Positions 55,304-62,591 of a DNA stretch of 64,000 nt are shown here, in pieces. The notes under the pieces were generated by a model that was given only the letters and a program-made list of their open reading frames with translations, did no database searches and was not told the origin of the DNA. This DNA is from Hymenobacter cyanobacteriorum (GTDB lineage: Bacteria > Bacteroidota > Bacteroidia > Cytophagales > Hymenobacteraceae). The DNA lies in the NCBI RefSeq assembly GCF_022631375.1, contig NZ_JALBGC010000007.1, positions 1 to 64,000 of the forward strand, given 5' to 3'. The stretch's first letter is position 1. Each line of letters starts with the position of its first letter. Position numbers and translations under genes: made by a program.

Positions 55304-58300
55304 TTACCCCGCCAGCGCCCGCATCTTCTCGTTCTGGGCCCGAATGCGCTGGCACAGCATCCGCAGGATGTTGCGCAGCACCTCGCCGCGCTCCTCCATC
55401 ACGTCGTAGAAATCTTCCTGGTCGATACGGAAAGCCAGCACCTCGCTCAGGGCCGCCGCTGTGGCCGAGCGGGGCTCGGCATCGAGCAGGGCCAGCTCGC
55501 CGAAAAAGTCGCCCGGCCCGAAGGTGGCCAGCTGCTGCGGGCCATTAAAAACGCCAACCTGCCCGTCGTGCACGATGAAAAGCGAGGTGCCGAGGTCGCC
55601 CTTGGCAAAAATCTCCTCGCCCTCGCGGAAGGTCACTTCCTTCATAATGGGCACGATGCTGCTCAGCACGTTTTCGGGCGTGGTGGCAAACAAGGCAGTG
55701 CTTTTCAGCACCATCACCCGCTCCAGCGCGAAAATACGGGTTTCGGAAGTAGCGGGGGCGTGGCTCATGTCGAGGGGAAGATGAAGGGCGGCAAGCGCAA
55801 TGCCCTGCCGTACGGCTAATGCCTGAGCCGCTACGGCGGCACTTTCGCGTAGCAGGAGGTAGGGCGAAGTGCAGTAGGGGCGAAGCATGTCGAGCGCATC
55901 GGGCTCGATGGGTTGCCAGTGGCGCAGGGCCTGGCTCAGCGTCCAGGACGTGAAGGCGGTGTGGCCGTGGCGCAGCAGCAGCGTCGGCAGCGGCTCGGGC
56001 GTTGGCAGCGGGGCGTAGTGCTGCGTATGCGGCGGCGGCGCTACGGCGCTGCCGGCTGCCGCTGCCGCCCCCATCGGCACCAGGCTGTGGCGATGCTGAA
56101 CCGGCGCTGGCACTGCCGTGAGGCTGGCAAACAACCGGGCCTTGTCCGCCACCGGCGAGTCGTCGAGCAGCGCCTGCAGGCCCTGGTAGATGGGCCTGGG
56201 AATAAGGTTGTCGAGGATTTCGAGGGCGTTGGCCTGGCGCTCGCGGGCGGCGTGGGCCACGTTGCGCTGGGCCGTGGCCACCAGCTCGGTATCGTAGAGC
56301 TGAGCCAACAGGCCAAATACGCGCTGGTGCAGCAGCGTCAGCTCATAGTCGACGGCAGCGGCCAGGGCCGGGCGGCCGTCGGCCACCACACCCTGCAGCA
56401 GCTGCGCGGCCAGGCTAAACTCTTCGCGCAGCAGGTGCTCAAACGTGGTCCGGTCGGCGGTGCGGGCCGGGAAACGGCGCAGCGCCCGCAGCGCCACCCC
56501 GCGCGAAAACAGGTGCGGATGACGGGCCAGCTCCACCAGCACGGCGCGGCTGGCAGCGGTGTCGAGGCGTTCGAGCACGGTGGATAGGCGCTGGGGGTGA
56601 GCGGGCTCGGCCTCGCGCAGCAGGGCTTCGCGCAGTAGCGGCACCACGGCCGGGCCCAGCGCCACGAGGCTATCGGCCGCCACGGCCCAGCGGTGCTTGT
56701 CGTCGAGGGCCGCCAGTAGGTGGTGGGCCAGCTCAATATGCCCCACCGTGCCGATGGCACGGAGCGCCGCTTGCGCAACCTTGGGTGCGGGATTGGCCAG
56801 CTGGCGCTCAATTAATTCGTGTTGGACCTCCAGCGGGAAAAGGGGCAATAAGGCCAGCGCCGCCAGGTCGGCGGTGGGGCCGGGGTTGCTCTCGGCGTTG
56901 GGCAGCAGCAGGTAGAGGCTGTGGCGGGCGGCTTCGTGCCGGGCATCGGCTTCGAGGCTGCCCCGAATGGCGCCCTGACGGGCGGCCAGGTCGGCGCCGG
57001 CCAGCAGCGCGGCCACGGCCGGTGCGTCGGGGATGGCGACGGCGAGCTGGCGGGCGGCGGCTTCGCGCACGGCGGCGGCGGGGTCGCGCAGGGCCAGGGC
57101 CTGGAGGGCTTCGGCGGGCAGCGGATGAGCTTCAGGAGTGGCGAGCAAAGCCAGCCGGACCCGCTCGTCGGGGTGTTCGAGCAGGCGCGGGGCGTGTTCG
57201 GGCAATGACTTGGGCTCGTGCCGGCGTAGCCAGGCCACGGCATTCAGCACTTCGGTGGGGTGGGGGCTGAGCAGGTGGGCCAGCACCACGTGGCGGGCCG
57301 CGTCGGGCAGGGCCAGGTCGGCGGTTTCGGCGAAGCGGCGGCCCAGGCCTTCCTTCAATTCGGCCAGATAATTCAGGTAGGTGCGGCGCAGAAACAGCAG
57401 CGCCAACACCAGCAGCGCGCCCATCCAGAAAAAAGGCAGGCCGCCATCGAGCAGGCCCGACGAGCGCAATGCGAAGAATAACACGCCCGTGAGGGCCATG
57501 CCCACCGGCTCGTAAAAACCCTTGGCCAGCGTGTGGGCGGCCAGCCGCTGCGGTGGCGCCAGCGGCTGAAACAGCACCAGAAACACGGGGTCGAACACGG
57601 TGCGGCGCAGCACTTCGAGCAGCAAATACAGCCCGCAGTAGAAGGCCAGCTGCCCGGTTTGCGAGTAGCCGCTGGCCACTTTGTAGCCGCCGAACACGGC
57701 CAGCGCCACCAGCGCCACCACCGGCAGCAGCCGCAGCGACCACTGTACGCCGTAACGCTCCAGCGCCTGCCGGCTCACCAGCAGCTTCACGAACGTGCCC
57801 GCCAAGTACGTGGCGGCCAATATCCAGCCCACCGACTGCATCACGTCTTCCGAATCGTGAAACTTGTGCTTCACGTTCAGGAAAAACATGTATTCCACCG
57901 CCGTAATCACGCCCGCGATGGTCACCAGGCTCAGGCACATGGCCAGCACCAGTTGGCTGCCGCCAAAGAGCTGCTGCACCAGTTTCTTCTGGGGCCGGGC
58001 CACGGCCCGCACCGGCCGCGCCGTGGCTTCCACCACGTGCGAGCTGAGCGTAGCGCGCAGCGTGAACAACGCCCCCAGGTAGGCCACAAACGACACGCCC
58101 AGCAGCACCGGCAGCTGCGCGTCGCCATGAATCAGGGCCGCCAGCACGGCACCCAGGGCCTTGGCCGGCATGTCGCCCGAACTGATGATGCTGAACAGAC
58201 GCTTGCTCTGCCGCACATCAAACACCACCGCCGAAATGCCCCAGAATTCGAGGTTCGTCAATAAATAAATGACCCGGTAGCCGGCCATGATGGCCACAGC

Positions 58301-58636
58301 CGCCGCCACCGAGTGGCCCACAGCCACCAGCACGCCCAGCACGCCCACCAGCGCCACCGTGGCCAGCAGCACGCGTACGGCCAGCTTTTTCAGCAGGTAA
58401 TGGTGCTCGAAATAAGTGTACACCTTGCTCACGGCCATCATGGCCAGCGCGCCAAAAATGTAGCCCAGCGGCAGGCTGTGCTCGGGGTTGTGCTCGAGCA
58501 GCAGCACGTTGGCCGCCACGTACACCAGCACCGAGCCGATGCCGAGCAGGAAATTGTGCAGCAAAAACAGCCCCACGGTGCGGGTTTCGCTGGCTTTGAT
58601 GCCGAACAGGTTTTGCAGAGAAGCGGCCGAAATCAT
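55304..58636 (-). CDS. Membrane carrier with HEAT-like repeats and cyclic-nucleotide-binding domain
   Basis: 1110 aa from the ATG at 58636; the 16 codons upstream read into GC-rich spacer. Residues about 15-420 hold some twelve membrane helices, like MFS or ATP/ADP-translocase-type (TLC) carriers. Residues about 430-830 are Ala/Leu-rich HEAT-like helix pairs ('HPTEVLNAVAWLRRHEPKSL', 'AALRAIGTVGHIELAHHLLA'), followed by a linker. About 985-1105 is a CAP-type cNMP domain with the phosphate-binding cassette intact: E1047 and R1056 in 'FGELALLDAEPRSATAA'. It should bind cAMP or cGMP. It is convergent with the adenylate cyclase gene, so it is the nearest candidate effector. The carrier substrate is unknown. 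Confidence 0.85.
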   Translation of the reverse strand: MISAASLQNLFGIKASETRTVGLFLLHNFLLGIGSVLVYVAANVLLLEHNPEHSLPLGYIFGALAMMAVSKVYTYFEHHYLLKKLAVRVLLATVALVGVLGVLVAVGHSVAAAVAIMAGYRVIYLLTNLEFWGISAVVFDVRQSKRLFSIISSGDMPAKALGAVLAALIHGDAQLPVLLGVSFVAYLGALFTLRATLSSHVVEATARPVRAVARPQKKLVQQLFGGSQLVLAMCLSLVTIAGVITAVEYMFFLNVKHKFHDSEDVMQSVGWILAATYLAGTFVKLLVSRQALERYGVQWSLRLLPVVALVALAVFGGYKVASGYSQTGQLAFYCGLYLLLEVLRRTVFDPVFLVLFQPLAPPQRLAAHTLAKGFYEPVGMALTGVLFFALRSSGLLDGGLPFFWMGALLVLALLFLRRTYLNYLAELKEGLGRRFAETADLALPDAARHVVLAHLLSPHPTEVLNAVAWLRRHEPKSLPEHAPRLLEHPDERVRLALLATPEAHPLPAEALQALALRDPAAAVREAAARQLAVAIPDAPAVAALLAGADLAARQGAIRGSLEADARHEAARHSLYLLLPNAESNPGPTADLAALALLPLFPLEVQHELIERQLANPAPKVAQAALRAIGTVGHIELAHHLLAALDDKHRWAVAADSLVALGPAVVPLLREALLREAEPAHPQRLSTVLERLDTAASRAVLVELARHPHLFSRGVALRALRRFPARTADRTTFEHLLREEFSLAAQLLQGVVADGRPALAAAVDYELTLLHQRVFGLLAQLYDTELVATAQRNVAHAARERQANALEILDNLIPRPIYQGLQALLDDSPVADKARLFASLTAVPAPVQHRHSLVPMGAAAAAGSAVAPPPHTQHYAPLPTPEPLPTLLLRHGHTAFTSWTLSQALRHWQPIEPDALDMLRPYCTSPYLLLRESAAVAAQALAVRQGIALAALHLPLDMSHAPATSETRIFALERVMVLKSTALFATTPENVLSSIVPIMKEVTFREGEEIFAKGDLGTSLFIVHDGQVGVFNGPQQLATFGPGDFFGELALLDAEPRSATAAALSEVLAFRIDQEDFYDVMEERGEVLRNILRMLCQRIRAQNEKMRALAG

Positions 58637-58673
58637 GCGGAAAGGGGGCCGGCCCAGGCGGCCCGGCCGTAGC

Positions 58674-58681
58674 CAAAGATA
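58674..58681 (-). promoter_or_regulatory. -7 element TATCTTTG for the carrier/cNMP gene
   Basis: Exact TAnnTTTG match on the minus strand, about 38 bases before the ATG at 58636; the region where -33 should lie is part of a palindromic repeat. Confidence 0.45.
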
Positions 58682-58693
58682 CACGGGAGGCCC

Positions 58694-58794
58694 GTAGCGC
58701 GGACTTTTGGTCCGCGCGTGTCGGTATCCGACCGACTCGGCTTTTTATTTCTCGACTCGCGGACTAAAAGTCCCTCCGGGTACGACCGCGCTAC
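58694..58794. repeat. Composite palindromic repeat (GTAGCGCGGACT type)
   Basis: A hairpin gtagcgcggacttttggtcc (58694-58713) and a distant inverted partner ending gaccgcgctac (58757-58794). It sits between the carrier gene and the DUF4833 gene and shares the word gtagcgcggact with 59380-59408. Confidence 0.75.
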
Positions 58795-58799
58795 AACTG

Positions 58800-59336
58800 C
58801 TACAGCATTATCCGCTCCGCTATTGGCTGCCGAGTAGCTGTGTTCAGCCCTTTAAACTCAATGTATTTCACATTCGGCACCCAGAACGTGCCGCCCTCAA
58901 TGCGCAAAAACACGCGCTCCAGTTGAATCTGCTTGCCGCTGATAGTGGTATAAACGTGGAGCGCCTTGTCCGTCGGCGAGCGCAGCAGGAAAAACCGGAC
59001 CTTGCTGTAGGCCGCGAATTTCAATTCGTACTTATCGGTCGCCAGCTTTTCGGCCGTGAGGCCGTAGGCAAACTTGCGCTGAATGAAATTCAACTCCTTG
59101 CGCTCGCCGTGCTCGTCGTAGCGCAGCCAGAACACATTCACGGGCTCATCCTCGTTGAGATGGCCGGCGCGGTTCACGTTCAGCTGGTAGATGACGGTGT
59201 TGGTGTTCGGGTCGCGCTGCAGGTAGAACAGCTGGTTGCTCACCCCGCTGGGCACCGGGAAAACGGTGGCCGGTTTCGGGGCCGGCGGCAGGACGAAGAG
59301 CAGATTGAAAAGTAGCAGAAAGGTCGTTGCCGACAT
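58800..59336 (-). CDS. DUF4833 domain-containing protein, exported
   Basis: 178 aa from the ATG at 59336 (signal peptide MSATTFLLLFNLLFVLPPA). The frame stays open upstream to 59747, but that part overlaps the next gene and shows no conserved pattern. The mature chain matches DUF4833 throughout: 'NQLFYLQRDPNTNTVIYQLN', 'PVNVFWLRYDEHGERKELNF', 'RKFAYGLTAEKL', 'RVFLRIEGGTFWVPNVKYIE'. The function of the family is unknown. The gene is flanked by two GTAGCGCGGACT palindromes, and a -7 element precedes it. Confidence 0.85.
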   Translation of the reverse strand: MSATTFLLLFNLLFVLPPAPKPATVFPVPSGVSNQLFYLQRDPNTNTVIYQLNVNRAGHLNEDEPVNVFWLRYDEHGERKELNFIQRKFAYGLTAEKLATDKYELKFAAYSKVRFFLLRSPTDKALHVYTTISGKQIQLERVFLRIEGGTFWVPNVKYIEFKGLNTATRQPIAERIML

Positions 59337-59362
59337 TGTTTTTGAGGGAGTGAATGGGCCCG

Positions 59363-59370
59363 CAAAGGTA
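59363..59370 (-). promoter_or_regulatory. -7 element TACCTTTG for the DUF4833 gene
   Basis: Exact TAnnTTTG match on the minus strand, 27 bases before the ATG at 59336. The -33 position lies in the hairpin at 59380-59408 and has no TTG. Confidence 0.5.
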
Positions 59371-59379
59371 CGCCTGCCT

Positions 59380-59408
59380 GTAGCGCGGACTCTGCGAGTC
59401 CGCGCTAC
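59380..59408. repeat. Perfect hairpin GTAGCGCGGACTC-tgc-GAGTCCGCGCTAC
   Basis: 13-base perfect stem with a three-base loop. The right arm includes the TAG stop region of the helical-repeat gene that ends at 59405, so it can act as its terminator. Confidence 0.9.
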
Positions 59409-60949
59409 TTCATTTGCCGGAACTTCCGCTGCATTACCTCCTGCACCGGTACGCCGGAAATCTTGCTTTCCAGCCACGACACAATGTCCAGATACAGAAA
59501 CGGCCGGCCCTCGTAAGGCATCGCGGCAATGACAATCAGCTTGTCGCGCAGCCGGATGAATGCCTCGCGCACCTCGTGCGGCGCAATGCTGCCCACCGTG
59601 CGCAAGAACCGGAAAATCTCGACCTGCATGGGCTGCTGGTCGTCCATCTTGCCCAGGAAATGGTACACCGAACGAATCTGATAGTCGAGGCTGGCGTCGT
59701 CGCCGGCTTCGTAGTGCGCAATCAAATTCAGGATGCGGGCGAAGCACTGCAGGTCTTCGCGCAGGCTCAGCTCCTTGTGCTGAATAATCAGGTTCAGGTA
59801 TTCGATGGATTTGACGAATTCGCCGCTGCCGAAATAGAGGCTGGCGATTTTGTAGTAGAGCACCAGCGTGCGGTGCAGGTCGAGTTGCGACTTGTAGCGC
59901 TCCAGCTGCTCCAGCAGGTCGGGGATGATTTCCAGGCCTTCGGTGAAGCGCCCTTCGAGGAAATAAGCGTTGATGCGGTTGGTGAAAAGGTACTGGAAAA
60001 GCAGGATTTCGGTGTTCGGGCTACTGCGGCGCGTCTGGTTGGCGGCAAACTCTTCGAGGGTGTTCAATACCTGCTTGAATTTGCTGTAGTAGAGTAAGTT
60101 GTAGAGGGAAGCCAATAGGTTATGTAGGCCTTTAATGTAGAGCATGGTTTGTAGCTCCTTCATCTGCGGCGCGGCCTCAAACAAATCCACCCACTTCTGG
60201 GCGTAGCGGTAGCCGGCCCGAAAATCCTGGTCGAGCGTGTGGTACCACACGTGGGCCTGGTAGAAATACAGCTTCTCGAAAAAGCCGCCATCGTGGGTAG
60301 GTACCGCAGGCATGTGGGTCCGAAAGAACGCCGCGATGCGCTCGTGGTCGGCCCGGTTGCGGGCGTGCCCGGCCTTCAAATACAGCCCGTAGAGGCGCAG
60401 CGAGGCGTTGCTGAGCGCGTGTTGGTTGGCCAGGTGGGCCACGGTATCGGTGGCCTCGGCGGTGAGGGTGTCGGCGCGGTCCTTCAGGCTGCGGGTGATG
60501 TACTGGCTTTCGATGAGCTTCTCAAAATCGAGGGCCAGCAGCACGATGTGCGGCATTTCGGCCTGGCGGGCGCCCTGCTTCACCTTCTCCAGCATGCGCA
60601 GGGCCTGCTGGTAGAAGCCTTTGTTATAAAGCACGCGGGCGTAATCGAGCTGTTCGTGCAGCTGGATATCGGGGTTCTGGCCGGCGTGGTACACGCGCAG
60701 GCTGGCCAGCAGCTGCCGGTAGAGGTTGGCCTTGAGGTTGGCCAGCTGCACGCGCTTGAGGCTGGGCACCTGGGCCATCACCGCCGCATCGTCGGCGGTG
60801 TCCAGTGCGTCGAGGGCATCGAAGAGCAGCAGAAACTTCAGGTCCTCGCTCGCGCCGGGCCGGCTGGTAAACAGCCGGAAATGGCGCTTTTCGGTCCGCG
60901 TCAGGGACTTTATCAGCTGAAAAACGGGCTCCTGGCTCTTGTTAGGCAT
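59405..60949 (-). CDS. Large helical-repeat (TPR-like) protein, function unknown
   Basis: 514 aa, no signal peptide or membrane helix. The N-terminal ~90 residues form a helical domain ('VFQLIKSLTRTEKRHFRLF', 'LLLFDALDALDTADDAAV', 'LKANLYRQLLASLRVYH'), the rest is TPR-like helix pairs ('YARVLYNKGFYQQALRMLEK', 'YFLEGRFTEGLEIIPDLLEQ'). The same plan and length as the protein at 25919-27436, so both may belong to one loose family of Bacteroidota cytoplasmic scaffold proteins. Its stop codon lies in a hairpin. The 61 bases upstream of the start are AT-rich with gatagatagatga words. Confidence 0.75.
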   Translation of the reverse strand: MPNKSQEPVFQLIKSLTRTEKRHFRLFTSRPGASEDLKFLLLFDALDALDTADDAAVMAQVPSLKRVQLANLKANLYRQLLASLRVYHAGQNPDIQLHEQLDYARVLYNKGFYQQALRMLEKVKQGARQAEMPHIVLLALDFEKLIESQYITRSLKDRADTLTAEATDTVAHLANQHALSNASLRLYGLYLKAGHARNRADHERIAAFFRTHMPAVPTHDGGFFEKLYFYQAHVWYHTLDQDFRAGYRYAQKWVDLFEAAPQMKELQTMLYIKGLHNLLASLYNLLYYSKFKQVLNTLEEFAANQTRRSSPNTEILLFQYLFTNRINAYFLEGRFTEGLEIIPDLLEQLERYKSQLDLHRTLVLYYKIASLYFGSGEFVKSIEYLNLIIQHKELSLREDLQCFARILNLIAHYEAGDDASLDYQIRSVYHFLGKMDDQQPMQVEIFRFLRTVGSIAPHEVREAFIRLRDKLIVIAAMPYEGRPFLYLDIVSWLESKISGVPVQEVMQRKFRQMK

Positions 60950-61115
60950 TGTATGAAGTGATAAATCAAGTAATTGATAGATAGATGATTGGTTGATAAA
61001 AATCGGCTTTTGGAAATAGTATAACTTCCAAAATCGTGGTTTTGCAGCGCTGGCGCGGAGGCCTTCTTGCCAACCTATTCACAACCGCAGCCCACCGATT
61101 CCGGGCGATTATCGC

Positions 61116-62282
61116 ATGCCAACCCAGCAAATTCAAATCTTCGATACCACGCTCCGCGACGGCGAACAGGTGCCGGGCTGCAAGCTAAACCGCGACGAGA
61201 AACTGCTCATCGCCCGGCAGCTCGAAGAACTCGGCGTCGACGTCATCGAGGCCGGCTTTCCGGTATCCAGCCCCGGCGATTTTGCCGCCGTGCAAGCCAT
61301 CGCCGCCCAAACCCGCGAAGCCACGGTATGTGGCCTTTCCCGGGCCGTCGAAAACGACATTCGCGTGGCCGCCGAGGCCCTGCGGCCCGCGCGCTACCCG
61401 CGCATTCACACCGGTATCGGTACCTCCGATGTCCACATTCAGCACAAGCTCTGCACCACCCGCGAAGACGTGCTGGCCCGCGCCATTGCGGCTGTGAAGC
61501 TGGCCAAAAGCTTCGTGGAGGACGTGGAATTCTACGCCGAAGACGCCGGCCGCACCGACAACGAATTCCTGGCCCGCGTGTGCGAGGCGGCCATCCAGGC
61601 CGGCGCTACCGTCCTCAACATCCCCGACACCACCGGCTACTGCCTGCCGCAGGAATACGGCGCCAAAATCAAATTTCTGCACGAAAACGTGCGCGGCATT
61701 CACACCGTGCGGCTCTCCACGCATTGCCACAACGACCTCGGGCTGGCCACCGCCAACTCCATTGCCGGCGTGATGAACGGCGCCCGCCAGATTGAATGCA
61801 CGATAAACGGCGTGGGCGAGCGCGCCGGCAACACCGCCCTCGAAGAAGTGGTGATGATTCTGCGCCAGCACCCTTACCTCGACCTCGACACCCGCATCAA
61901 CACCCGCCTGCTGGCCGAAACCTCGGCCATCGTATCGCACCTGATGACCATGCCCGTGCAGCCCAACAAGGCCATTGTGGGCGCCAATGCCTTCTCGCAC
62001 AGCAGCGGCATCCACCAGGACGGCATCATCAAGCACCGCGAAACTTACGAAATCATCGACCCCAAAGAAGTCGGCGTGGCCGATTCGTCCATCGTGCTCA
62101 CGGCCCGCTCCGGCCGCGCTGCCCTGGCCTACCGCTTGCAGAAGCTGGGCTACGATTTCGAAAAGCCCGAACTGAACAAAGCCTACGCCAGCTTCCTGCA
62201 GCTCGCCGACCGCCAGCGCGAAGTGGTTGACAAAGATTTGCACCAACTGGTCGAACAGGAAAAACTTGTTGCTGCTAACTAA
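61116..62282 (+). CDS. leuA: 2-isopropylmalate synthase, short form
   Basis: 388 aa. TIM-barrel signatures: 'IFDTTLRDGEQVPGCKL' (metal ligand D10, R14), 'GFPVSSPGD', and 'STHCHNDLGLATANS' with metal ligands H203 and H205, then 'NGVGERAGNTALEEVV'. It condenses 2-oxoisovalerate with acetyl-CoA in leucine synthesis. Typical LeuA proteins run past 500 residues; here the C-terminal leucine-binding regulatory domain is absent, and only a helical tail (about 330-388) follows the barrel. That suggests no leucine feedback, or a homologous enzyme such as a citramalate synthase; the neighbouring leuC supports leucine. Confidence 0.9.
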   Translation: MPTQQIQIFDTTLRDGEQVPGCKLNRDEKLLIARQLEELGVDVIEAGFPVSSPGDFAAVQAIAAQTREATVCGLSRAVENDIRVAAEALRPARYPRIHTGIGTSDVHIQHKLCTTREDVLARAIAAVKLAKSFVEDVEFYAEDAGRTDNEFLARVCEAAIQAGATVLNIPDTTGYCLPQEYGAKIKFLHENVRGIHTVRLSTHCHNDLGLATANSIAGVMNGARQIECTINGVGERAGNTALEEVVMILRQHPYLDLDTRINTRLLAETSAIVSHLMTMPVQPNKAIVGANAFSHSSGIHQDGIIKHRETYEIIDPKEVGVADSSIVLTARSGRAALAYRLQKLGYDFEKPELNKAYASFLQLADRQREVVDKDLHQLVEQEKLVAAN

Positions 62283-62293
62283 AAATTAACATT

Positions 62294-62464
62294 ATGACTG
62301 TTGTTGAAACGCATTATACCAGCCTCGCGGCTTCCCCCGAAAACCACCAGCCCGAACAACCGGCATCGCTCCCCCAGCGCTGCGCCGATTGGATTAGCTA
62401 CGCCGTCGCCGTGATTCAGCAAGCCGCACCCACGGCCGCCGATTTCGTCCCAGCGGAAGCCTGA
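62294..62464 (+). CDS. Small ORF between leuA and leuC
   Basis: 56 codons, starting 11 bases after the leuA stop, with AT-rich sequence before the ATG. The predicted peptide begins MTVVETHYTS, is Pro/Ala/Gln-rich, and has one amphipathic segment 'RCADWISYAVAVIQQAA' (about 29-45). It has no leucine-rich run, so it is not a classical leader peptide. It may be a small protein specific to this group or noncoding. Stop codon TGA ends where the palindromic repeat begins. Confidence 0.45.
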   Translation: MTVVETHYTSLAASPENHQPEQPASLPQRCADWISYAVAVIQQAAPTAADFVPAEA

Positions 62465-62469
62465 ACGAT

Positions 62470-62580
62470 GTAGAGACGCGACACTTCGCGTCTCGGCGTT
62501 GAACGACCGTCGAACGATACCACCCCCGTTTTCCCCTCCAAAACCACCCCACGCCGAGACGCGAAGTGTCGCGTCTCTAC
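62470..62580. repeat. Palindromic repeat, perfect 30-base arms (GTAGAGACGCGAC type), inside the leu cluster
   Basis: Arms 62470-62499 and 62551-62580 are exact inverted copies around 51 bases. Each arm also contains its own smaller hairpin (gagacgcga...tcgcgtctc). It separates the small ORF from leuC by 12 bases. Confidence 0.95.
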
Positions 62581-62591
62581 ACCCCACCCCA

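Noticed and set aside
59337..59747. N-terminal extension of the DUF4833 frame
   Set aside because: It overlaps the 3' end of the helical-repeat gene and is Arg/Gly/His-rich shadow sequence; the signal peptide starts at 59336.
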